Origin: Histomonas meleagridis
Taxonomy: Eukaryota > Parabasalia > Tritrichomonadida > Dientamoebidae
NCBI GenBank assembly: GCA_020186115.1
Contig: WSYJ01000059.1
Span: 62,001-126,000, forward strand
Direction: 5' to 3'
DNA: 64,000 nucleotides
Position numbers and translations under genes: made by a program. Shown here piece by piece: positions 21,749-31,621 of this stretch; positions within the stretch are counted from its first letter, which is position 1; each line of letters starts with the position of its first letter. The notes under the pieces were generated by a model. It ran no database searches and was not told the DNA's origin. It was given only the letters and a program-made list of their open reading frames with translations.

Positions 21749-23062
21749 ATGGGAAACAGCAAGAGCACAATTGCAAACAAAGAAAATACAATTACAAATA
21801 GTGACAACAAAAATGTAAACAGCAAACACGAGAACGAATGGGAAACAATACAATATATGAAAGATATAATTTTTAATTTAAACAATGAAAATATTGTTCA
21901 ATCTGCAGAATCAATCATTAACAAATTTGATAAAATTTATCCGATTTCTTTTAATTTAATTGTTACTAAAATTATTTATGTAATTATGGTTATGCGAATG
22001 GATGAAATTGATTTATATTTGAATTTTATCAAAGAAATTCAAAAACTGGAAATGGGATTTAGCACAAAAATAGACATTTTTGATATATATGTACATGATC
22101 TTCTTGGTGAAAGAACACAAGAATCATATTATCTTCTGACGAAAATAATTGAAAGCGATTTACTTGATCAAAAAATTATTCAAAACACAACGAATTCATA
22201 TTTTATGCAATATATGTCAGATAAAAATATTAAAAAATTAAAGAAATCATACTGGAATTATGTCGCGAAACATTATGAAGAACTTTCAAATAATAATTGT
22301 GAACTTCATAAGAAGTTAATTAAAGCAGGAGTTAATCCAAAGAAAATCGCAGAAATCATTCGAAATGATGATATCCAAAAACTTCAAGAAATATCATCAC
22401 AAACAAATTTTGATTTTAATCAAAAAATTAAACCATCACTTTATGAAAGATGTTCATTTATTAATCGGTATAATGTTACATTAATTGATTATGCAGCATT
22501 TTTTTCTTCAGTTAAATGTTTTAAATTTTTACTTATGAATGGTGCTAATATTGAAAATTCAGGTAAATATGCAGTTGCTGGTGGAAATGAAGAAATTATC
22601 CATTTATGTGAGCAAAATCATTCATCATTTTATGAAGCATGTGCAACAGCAATTCAACTCCATAAAAATGATATCTTTCATTATATTTATGAAAATAAAT
22701 TAGAAAAGAATTTATTAAAAAAATTAGGGAAGGTATGTATTTTATATCATAACTATGAAATTTTCGCATTTTTGCAAGAGGAAGGAATGGAGATTAATAA
22801 ATCCATTATTAATGAAGCAGCAAAAGTTGGAAATATTTTTCTTGTAATATATTTCCTTAAATCGAATCAAATTCCAAAAAATATTTTAGTTTTCGCTTCA
22901 GAATCCAGAAATATTGAACTTGTTAAATATGTTTTACAACAAAAAGGAATTGATATTAATGCTAAAGATATTTATTTGTTTTGTTTAAAATTTATTTTAA
23001 TAATTTTTTATTCCAAAATAATATTTGGAAATTATTTAAATTATTTTGGACAGCACTTATGA
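21749..23062 (+). CDS. Ankyrin/DUF3447-type protein, putative N-myristoylated (head of the 170-nt array)
   Basis: A 437-residue frame starting MGNSKS, a good N-myristoylation signal (Gly2, Ser6). The N-terminal ~180 residues are polar and helical. From about 185 onward it resembles the trichomonad DUF3447 ankyrin family, with helical pairs such as LIDYAAFFSSVKCFKFLL and VCILYHNYEIFAFLQ, then a last ankyrin repeat ending GIDINAKDIY. The final ~28 residues (LKFILIIFYSKIIF and so on) are translated from the first spacer of the downstream array. This would be a hydrophobic tail if the frame ends here, or non-coding if spacers are removed. A decayed paralogue lies at 49198-49650. The 5' part is confident; the true 3' end is unresolved. 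Confidence 0.75.
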   Translation: MGNSKSTIANKENTITNSDNKNVNSKHENEWETIQYMKDIIFNLNNENIVQSAESIINKFDKIYPISFNLIVTKIIYVIMVMRMDEIDLYLNFIKEIQKLEMGFSTKIDIFDIYVHDLLGERTQESYYLLTKIIESDLLDQKIIQNTTNSYFMQYMSDKNIKKLKKSYWNYVAKHYEELSNNNCELHKKLIKAGVNPKKIAEIIRNDDIQKLQEISSQTNFDFNQKIKPSLYERCSFINRYNVTLIDYAAFFSSVKCFKFLLMNGANIENSGKYAVAGGNEEIIHLCEQNHSSFYEACATAIQLHKNDIFHYIYENKLEKNLLKKLGKVCILYHNYEIFAFLQEEGMEINKSIINEAAKVGNIFLVIYFLKSNQIPKNILVFASESRNIELVKYVLQQKGIDINAKDIYLFCLKFILIIFYSKIIFGNYLNYFGQHL

Positions 23063-26000
23063 ATGCATCTGAAGAAGGTTATACAGAAATAGTTCAATTA
23101 CTTCTTGAACAAGAAGGAATTGATATTAATGCTAAAGATATTTATTCGTTTTATCTAATATTTATTTTAATTATTTCATATTTCAAAATAATATTTGAAA
23201 ATTACTTAAATTATTTAATACAGCACTTTTGAGAGCATCTTCAAAAGGATACATAGGAATTGTTAAATTACTTCTTGAACAAGAAGGAATTGATGTTAAT
23301 GCTGAAAGTATTAATTTGTTTTATTTGATATTTAATATATTAATTTTATATTTCAAAATAATATTTGGAAAATATTCAAAATATTTGAAACAGCACTTAT
23401 GGAAGCATATGAAAATGGTTATATAGAAATAGTTAAATTACTTCTTAAACACAAAGATATTGATGTTAATGTAAAAGATTTTTATTTGTTTTATTCTATA
23501 TTTGTTTTAATAATTTAACATTTCAAAATAATATTTAAAAATTATTTCAAATATTTGAAACAGCACTTTTGAGAGCATCTTCAGAAGGAAATATAGAAAT
23601 TGTTAAATTACTTCTTGAAAATAAAAGAATTGATGTCAATATTAAAGATATTTTCTTGTTTTGTTTAAAATTTATTTTAATAATTTTTTATTTCAAAATA
23701 ATATTTGGAAAATATTCAAAATATTTAAAACAGCACTTATGAATGCATCTGAAGAAGGTTATACAGACATAGTTAAATTACTTATTGAACATGAAGGAAT
23801 TGATATTAATACTAAAGATATTGATTTGTTTTATTTGAAATTTAATTTATTAATTTCTTAATTCAAAATAATATTTGAAACTTATATAAATTATTTGAAA
23901 CAGCACTTATTAAAGCATTTGAAAATGGTTATATAGAAATTGTTAAATTACTTCTTGAAAATAAAAGAATTGATGTCAATATTAAAGATATTTATCTGTT
24001 TTATTTAATATTTATTTTAATAATTTTATTTTTCGAAATAATATTTGGAAATTATTTAAAATATTTAAAACAGCACTTATTTTAGCATCTCAATGTGGTC
24101 ATATAGAAATAGTTAAATTACTTCTTGAAAAAGAAGGAATTGATATTAATGCTAAAGATATTTATTTGTTTTATTTAATATTTATTTTAATATTTTGAAA
24201 TTTTAAAATAATATTTGAAAATTATTCAGATTATTTAATACAGCACTTATTTTAGCATCTCAATATGGTCATACAGAAATAGTTAAATTACTTCTTGAAC
24301 AAAAAGGTATTGATATTAATGCTAAAGATATTTATTTGTTTTATTTAAAATTTATTTTAATTATTTATTATTTCAAAATAATATTTGGAAATTATTTAAA
24401 TTATTTAGAACAGCACTTATGGAAGCATATGAAAAAGGTTATACAGAAATAGTGAAATTACTTCTTGAACAAAAAGGTATTGATATTAATGCTAAAGATA
24501 TTTATTTGTTTTATTTAAAATTTATTTTAATAATTTGATATTTCAAAATAATATATGGAAATTATACAAAATATTTAAAACAGCACTTATATTAGCATCT
24601 GAAAAAGGTTATACAGAAATAGTTAAATTACTTCTTGAACAAGAAGGAATTGATATTAATGCTAAAGATATTTATTCTTTTTATTTGAAATTTATTTTAA
24701 TTATTTATTATTTCAAAATAATATTTGGAAATTATTTAAATTATTTAGAACAGCACTTATGGAAGCATATGAAAAAGGTTATATAGAAATAGTTAAATTA
24801 CTTCTTAAACACAAAGATATTGATATTAATGCTAAAGATATTTATTTGTTTTATTTGATATTTATTTTAATAATTTTATATTACAAAATAATACTTGGAA
24901 ATTATTTAAATTATTTTGGACAGCACTTATGAATGCATCTGAAAATGGTTTTACAGAAATAGTTCAATTACTTCTTGAACAAAAAGGTATTGATATTAAT
25001 GCTAAAGATATTTATTTGTTTTATTTAAAATTTATTTTAATTATTTATTATTTCAAAATAATATTTGGAAATTATTTAAATTATTTAGAACAGCACTTAT
25101 GAATGCATCTGAAAAAGGTTATACAGAAATAGTGAAATTACTTCTTGAACAAGAAGGAATTGATATTAATGCTAAAGATATTTATTTGTTTTATTTAAAA
25201 TTTATTTTAATAATTTGATATTTCAAAATAATATATGGAAATTATACAAAATATTTAAAACAGCACTCATATTAGCATCTGAAAAAGGTTATACAGAAAT
25301 AGTTAAATTACTTCTTGAACAAGAAGGAATTGATATTAATGCTAAAGATATTTATTCTTTGAATTTGAAATTTATTTTAATAATTTTATATTTCAAAATA
25401 ATATTTGGAAATTATTTCAATGATTTAAAACAGCAATTTTGCGTGCATCCAATAAAGGTTATGCAGTAATCGTTAAGTTACTACTTGAACAAGAAGGAAT
25501 CGATATTAATGCTAAAGATATTTATTCGCTTGAATTAATATTTATTTTATTGATTTAAAAATTATTGGTAACATTTGGAAATTATTCAAAATATTTGACA
25601 CAGCACTCATTAGGTCATCTTACAAAGGTTATACAGAAATTGTTAAATTACTTTTTGAACAAGAAGGAATTGATGTTAATGTTAAAAATGTTTTCTTGTA
25701 TTATTTAAAATTTAATTTATTAAATTCTTATTTTAAAATAATATTTGGAAATTACTTAAATTATTTTATACAGCACTTATTGCAGCATCTATTAATGACT
25801 TTATAAAAACAATTAAATTACTTCTTGAACATGAAGGAATTGATATTAATGCTAAAACTATTTATGCATTTTGTTTAGAATTTAATTTATTCAATTAATA
25901 TTACAAAATAATGTTTGGAAATTATTTAATTTATTTATCACAGCACTTATTGCAGCATCTATTAATGGTTATACAGAATTAGTTAAATTACTTTTTGAAC

Positions 26001-26960
26001 AAGAGGGAATTGATATCAATGCTAAAACTATTTATGAATTTTATTTAGTATTTAATTTATTAAGTTGATATTTCAAAATAATATTTGGAAATTATTTAAA
26101 TTATTTAAAACAGCAATTGTGTGGGCATCTGAAAATGGTCATACAGAAATTGTTAAATTACTTCTTGAACAAGAAGGAATTGATGTTAATGCTAAAACTA
26201 TTGATTTGTTTTATTTGAAATTTATTATAATAATTTGATATTTCAAAATAATATTTGGAAATTATTTAAATTTTTTGACACAGCACTCATTTTGGCATCT
26301 GAAAATGGTCATACAGAAATTGTTAAATTACTTCTTGAACAAAAAGGAATTGATGTTAATGCTAAAACTATTGATTTGTTTTATTTGAAATTTGTTATAA
26401 TAATTTGATATTTCTAAATAATATTTGGAAATTATTTAAATTTTTTGACACAGCACTCATTTTGGCATCTCTAGAAGGTCATACAGAAATTGTTAAATTA
26501 CTTCTTGAAAAAGAAGGAATTGATATTAATACTAAAGATATTTGTTTGCTTAATTTAAATTTTAACTCGATAATTTAAAATTTATAAATAATTTTTAAAA
26601 ATCATTTAAATTATCTAGCACAGCAATTATATGGGCATCTTTAGAAGGTCATACAGAAATTGTTAAATTACTTATTGAAAAAGAAGGAATTGATATTAAT
26701 GCTGAAAATATTAATTTATTTTTTTTGATACTTATCTTAATAATTTTATGTCTCAAAATAATGTTTGGAAATTATTTCCAATATTTAAAACAGCACTTAT
26801 ATATGCATCTGAATATGAGCATACAGAAATCGTTAAATTACTTTGTGAAAATGAATGTAATAATTTTAAAGATATTTATTTAATATACTTAATATTTATT
26901 TTAATAATTTTAACCTATATAAACATAATATTTGAATTTTTTTTTTATTTTTTTCAACAG
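23051..26960 (+). repeat. Array of 170-nt ankyrin units
   Basis: Boundary CAGCA recurs at 23051, 23221, 23391 and so on to 26791: 22 consecutive intervals of exactly 170 nt, then one of 167 nt and a decayed unit. Each unit has about 100 nt encoding one ankyrin repeat (pattern TALILASEKGYTEIVKLLLE, then QEGIDINAKDIY) and about 70 nt of AT-rich spacer. I translated all 23 ankyrin segments and found no stop. The spacers carry stops in the incoming frame in about half the units, often at the same codon, and many are also closed in the outgoing frame. As 170 is not a multiple of 3, the frame shifts at every unit. Spacers lack GTATGT, and some lack any GT. Part of the array (about 24300-24690) was copied at 24980-25370. 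Confidence 0.93.
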
Positions 26961-27008
26961 TGTTTATTGCAGAATCTGAAAATTGTCACCGGAAGTGGGC
27001 AATTCTGA

Positions 27009-29687
27009 CCATCGTTTTTCATATCACAGTTCATTATACAGACACAAAAGTGCTGTCAGTTAGTGAATAAACTAAACAATTTAGTTATTAAACAAAAGCC
27101 ATGTTTAATTTCATTATCTGGTTTCCCATCAATATTCCCAATTGACGCCCAAACACCACCTAAAGCTGCATCATATATTGTATGGAAAAATCCTTATTTC
27201 TTGACTATTATATAATGGTCATGTGAAATTGTGTCGCAATCTTTCTTATATGAATTGAAATCAACGTTTTTACAACAACTCAATCAAGATCGTTCGAATT
27301 TATATCATTTGCTTATGACTGTGATTACGAAGATTCTAATGATAATATTCGCATCTATAATTTTTCCAACACATGCTCATGCTGTTATAAATCTTAATTA
27401 TACTATTGAATGTTTATGGTCAATCGACATCTTAGGTTGCGAAGAAGTCCATGATCTTCTCATCCTAAACTATACACATGATCGATATGATGAAATTTTA
27501 GAATTTCTCCTAAAAAACTTGGTGACATGGAGGATGAGTGTAAAAATTATTCTCACCATGACTCCTGAAGAACATTACTGGAAATGATATTTCACACAAG
27601 CATATAATGATTCACTCGAATATATGAAACAAGTTGACTTGTCATATTATAGCTATTTAAAAATATCTAACAATGGTTTGACACTTAAAAGCCAGTGGCT
27701 CCAACCTAATCATGCTTATAATCAATATCCAGGTTACCACACAATTAACATGGACTATACATCTTCTCTCATGACTAGTGAAGAGCAAGAACGTATTTCT
27801 CGTCAAGAAGTTGATAAAATGTTTGCAACAGGTAATTTTACCGGATATCGTGCTTACAATGATCTACACACCGATTACGAAAAATTGGTTGTTATTTGGT
27901 GGTGGATTAGTGATAATGTTGAATATGCCGGGATACTACAAAATTGAAATTCAGTCTATACAGCACTCTTCTTACATAAAACTGTATGCCAAGGCTATTC
28001 AGCTATATCAACACTCTTCTTCAACCGCGCAGGCGTTGAAGGCTTTTCTGTAATTGGAGTGACGACGAGTAAACACGCATGGAATTGGGTTCATCTTGGC
28101 GAAGATTGGTATGCATTCGACAGCACAGATTATCTAGAAGGATTGTTCTTAAAGGGAATCCAAGCTGAATATCATAAGAAAAATTATATTTATACAGGTG
28201 GTGAATTAGAATGGGGTTTTCCAATGACTGATGTTGACTATAAGTATCGGAAAAGTATTTATATGGAACCTTTTGATAAGCCAATATTATATCAAATGGA
28301 AGCAAAAGACTCTGGTAGAATCGGATCAAATCTTAAGTGGACATTGAAAAATGGGCTTCTTACAATAAAAGGAAATGGACCAATGCGCGATTTTGAAAAC
28401 GAAACACTTGTTCCGTGGAAGAATTTCTTCGATGATATTACTGATCTTAAGATTGAAGAAGGTGTTACATATATTGGTGCTTATGCATTTTATAATGTAA
28501 AGCAACTGACATATGAAAAATGCAAAGATAAATTGGGATCAGTTCAATATATTGGAAATAAGGCATTTTCTGATTATGAAGCAACCTTTAAAGATAATGC
28601 ATTAAGGATAATTAATAATTTAAAGTTTTTAGATGAAGAAAATAAATCAAATTACATTACACAAATTTCAAGTGCAAACTCACAGGAAGATACAGATAAT
28701 ATTGATGCAGAAGCAAAAGCTGCAGCAAATAAAAATGAAGAAGCACAAAAGACATCAGCAAAGAATAAAATTAATAATTTGTTTTTAGAAGAAGAAAACA
28801 AAGCGAATTACATTACACAAATATCAAGTGCAAACACACAAACAGAATTAAATGAAATTGTTTCAAGTGCAGAATCTGCAGCAAATGAAAATGAAAAAGC
28901 ACAAAAGACATCAGCAAAGAATAAAATTAATAATTTGTTTTTAGAAGAAGAAAATAAATCAAATTACATTACACAAATATCAGATGCAAAATCACAAGAA
29001 GAAATAAATAAAATTGTTTCAGATGCTGAAGCCATGTCAAATAAAAATGAAGAAGCACAAAAGACAACAGCAAAGAATAAAATTAATGAATTAAAGTTTT
29101 TGGAAGAAGAAAACAAAGCGAATTACATTACACAAATATCAAGTGCAAACACACAAATAGAATTAAATGAAATTGTTTCAAGTGCAGAATCTGCAGCAAA
29201 CAAAAATGAAGAAGCGCAAAAAACTTCAGCAAAGAATAAAATTGATGAATTAAAGTTTTTGGAAGAAGAAAACACAGCGAATTACACAGCACAAATATCA
29301 AATGCAAACTCAATTGCAGAATTAAATGAAATTATTGCAAAAGCGCAATCACAAAATGAAGAAATAAAATCAAATAAAAAAGAAACAGTTCAAGAAGACA
29401 TCGGAAAGTTGGAAAATTTGGGCGATTTGCAACAAGAGTATATCGACAAGTTAAACAATGCCACATCAGAACAAGAGTTTAATCAGATATTACAAGAAGC
29501 AATTGCCAAAAACGAGGAAATGAAATCAAATGGAGGAGATGACTCCAAAGGTAACACCAACACAGCAGTGGCCATAGCTGTTCCTGTTGCTATAGTCGTA
29601 ATTGCAGTTGTTGTTATTGTCATTGTTCTTGTCGTCAGAAGAAAGAACAACAAAGAGAGCAGTGGTGAAAAAATATATGAACTTTAA
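27009..29687 (+). pseudogene. Transglutaminase-like/BspA-like surface protein with adhesin-type repeats, three in-frame stops
   Basis: One frame runs 893 codons interrupted only by TAA (27213) and TGA (27585, 27945), with no frameshift and no ATG at the front. The central part is transglutaminase-like with a Cys/His/Asp triad: CQGYSA (about 27995), HAWNWV (28075) and FDSTD (28115). Next is a BspA-type cap (LKNGLLTIKGNGPM ... EGVTYIGAYAF). Then come about five helical repeats of 52-53 residues (LEEENKANYITQISSANTQ ...) resembling GA/FIVAR modules of bacterial adhesins. A membrane helix (VAIAVPVAIVVIAVVVIVIV) and a basic tail ending YEL follow. Inferred topology is extracellular N-terminus and short cytoplasmic tail. 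From 28059 on, 542 codons are open, so a shortened product is conceivable. It lies between ankyrin-array remnants. Confidence 0.75.
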
Positions 29688-29819
29688 ATTTGCTGTATTT
29701 AACAAACAGATCCGGAATTGCATTTAATAAAACTAAATAAAATCTCTGTATTTTTCAAATCTATTCTATGGTGACAAGAATACTTTTTCCTTATGAATTA
29801 ATTCCAAATATATCCAAAA

Positions 29820-30180
29820 AGAAACGAGAAATGTATAACTTGTTAAACATATTTTAGAACAAAAAGGAATTAATATTAATATTACTGATATTTGAATAAC
29901 AATCTGAAAATTCTATATATATAATATATATATTATTTGGAAATTATTTAATTTATATAGCATATAAAAATAATTAAATTACTACTCAAACACAAAGACA
30001 TTGATATTAATACATAAAAGATATATATTTGTTTTATTTAAAATATATTTGGAAATTATTTAAAATATTCTATACAATGCTTACAGTAGTAACTGATCGA
30101 ATTGACACAGAAATAGTTAATATACTTAAAACATTGAAATAAATGAAATGTTTTAAATTTTTATGAATCAAATTTAGATG
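29820..30180 (+). pseudogene. Decayed ankyrin-array/DUF3447 relic
   Basis: Degraded pieces match the 170-nt array: ankyrin-like KGINININ and KDIDINT segments, and the spacer block containing TTTGTTTTATTTAAAA and TTTGGAAATTATTT. A later stretch near 30150 (AAATGTTTTAAATTTTTATG) matches the upstream DUF3447 part of the gene at 21749. Indels and stops are frequent. Remnants on both sides of the transglutaminase-like gene suggest that gene sits inside a formerly longer ankyrin locus. Confidence 0.65.
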
Positions 30181-30281
30181 GAATTCATCTTAAAGCTTTT
30201 TTTAGTATTTGAGAATTTATAAATAAAAACGGTAATTTGCCTTGAAAAATTTTTGTATATTGTTTTAGAATTTTGTTATTT

Positions 30282-31496
30282 TTATAGGTTTTCATCAAAA
30301 CTTTTATATGTTTCATTATGTTTTATTGTAATCTCTTTATCATCTAAAGCATTTAAAATTTGTTCAAATACAAAATCATTTTGAATAATTCCATCATGAT
30401 TAAATTGCATTGAGTTACTTTCAAAATTAAAACATTTTACATTTTTCCAATTTTCACAAATCCTTTTTATTGAATATGAAGAAATTGTTCCATCGCCTTT
30501 ATCATAAATTATTTTAGGTGATTTATTCCAACCATTTTTAAAATCCATTTGATATCTCGTTTTAATTCCATCATTATAAAACAAATAAACAGGAATATCT
30601 TTATCAATTTCTTTTGGAAACTTAGTAACAAATCTATTCCAAGAATGTTTTAACATTTTTATATTATTTCCATGAATAATTCCATGTTTGATCATAAGTT
30701 CCAAAAGTTCAAATGATTTATATTCTTCTTTATTAGGACCAAAGATAATTGTTTCATTACCAAATACTTCAGTATTTGGAATATGAATATGAAACGCTGG
30801 CCAAGATTCCATAAATTCATCAATTAATTTTAATGGAATAATTGGTTCAAAAGAAAATTTTTTGGTCCAAAATTCATAAAAAATGGATGGCGATCCTGCA
30901 AAAGATGGCGCAAGGAATACAACTTTATGAATATGTTCTCTTCGCCATTCAGAACTTGTAATTTCAGTAAGAAAATGATGAAGAACAAAACATCCTTGTG
31001 AAAATCCAAATAAATCGACTTTCTGTTTGGATGATTCAATTAGTTTTATTAAATCATCAAAAAATGTTCCAGGAAAAACTGGAACATTACGAAAGTCATA
31101 AGGAATTGGATACAAATCTTGATGAAGGGTATAGTTATGAGAATAAAGGAAATTAAGAAGATTGTTAAACATACCATAAAACTTTTTGATTTTTGGAATT
31201 TGGATGATTTCTAAAACTGATTCATTCCCACCAAAATCATGGGGATTTAATTTGATTTTATTTTGTGGAAAACCATTAGAATCAACTGTATTTGTAATAG
31301 TTTTAAGGAAGCAATTATGAAATGGAGGCACAAGCATTGCAACATTCACCCAAATTAATTTATCATCATATTTTTGTGGGCAATAAAATGGTAAATTTGT
31401 TTCATTTGCAGTAGCGTAAAGTGTAGATCCGTAAAGTCCAGGTAGTACTAATAAAGGATTTTTTGAAACCGCAAAACAAGCAAAAATTAAGATCAA
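30282..31496 (-). CDS. LCAT/phospholipase-like acyltransferase, start uncertain
   Basis: Alpha/beta hydrolase of the lecithin:cholesterol acyltransferase family. Signs are the early family motif PLLVLPGLYGSTL, a conserved region with PYDFRN, the nucleophile elbow GFSQG (serine), and a late KGDGTISSYS segment that normally supplies the catalytic Asp; a final His near FNHDG completes the triad. The N-terminus is a hydrophobic signal-peptide-like run (LILIFACFAV) right before the domain, so a secreted or lysosomal lipase is inferred. The frame is open only to 31532 and has no ATG in front of this segment: 31496 is a TTG, while an ATG at 31551 is in another frame. A lost base, a tiny first exon or a dead gene would explain this. 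The stop overlaps TAAA. Confidence 0.78.
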   Translation of the reverse strand: MILIFACFAVSKNPLLVLPGLYGSTLYATANETNLPFYCPQKYDDKLIWVNVAMLVPPFHNCFLKTITNTVDSNGFPQNKIKLNPHDFGGNESVLEIIQIPKIKKFYGMFNNLLNFLYSHNYTLHQDLYPIPYDFRNVPVFPGTFFDDLIKLIESSKQKVDLFGFSQGCFVLHHFLTEITSSEWRREHIHKVVFLAPSFAGSPSIFYEFWTKKFSFEPIIPLKLIDEFMESWPAFHIHIPNTEVFGNETIIFGPNKEEYKSFELLELMIKHGIIHGNNIKMLKHSWNRFVTKFPKEIDKDIPVYLFYNDGIKTRYQMDFKNGWNKSPKIIYDKGDGTISSYSIKRICENWKNVKCFNFESNSMQFNHDGIIQNDFVFEQILNALDDKEITIKHNETYKSFDENL

Positions 31497-31621
31497 ACCA
31501 GATAAATCTTTTTGTACGTTAAATAATTGAATTTAATCTGATCGTTTTCATTTTACGTTTCTAATAAAATTGTCTCATTCCTAAAACTAAAACTAAAAAA
31601 AATATGATAAAATACAAATAT

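Noticed and set aside
19005-21750. Terminal inverted repeats and target duplication for the MULE remnant
   Set aside because: I compared the flanks by eye in both orientations and found no convincing pair; the ends may be lost or too diverged.
23051-26960. CRISPR-like or satellite-only reading of the 170-nt array
   Set aside because: Units have no short invariant repeat with unique spacers, and one part of every unit is ankyrin code, so CRISPR is excluded; pure satellite remains possible but does not explain 23 open ankyrin segments.
23051-26960. Ordinary GT-AG introns or a -1 frameshift at each array unit
   Set aside because: Several spacers have no suitable GT, none has CTAACACAyAG, and the T TTA AAA slippery-like heptamer occurs in only some units; neither mechanism fits all units.
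27585-27947. TGA reassigned to an amino acid
   Set aside because: TGA is the natural terminator of the Myb gene (42321), the spliced gene (48722) and the gene ending at 63696, so the code is standard here.
27231-28053. Separate small genes at 27231-27587, 27624-27947 and 27778-28053
   Set aside because: The first two share one frame with the 28059-29687 region and together form a single transglutaminase-like reading; the third is an overlapping shadow.
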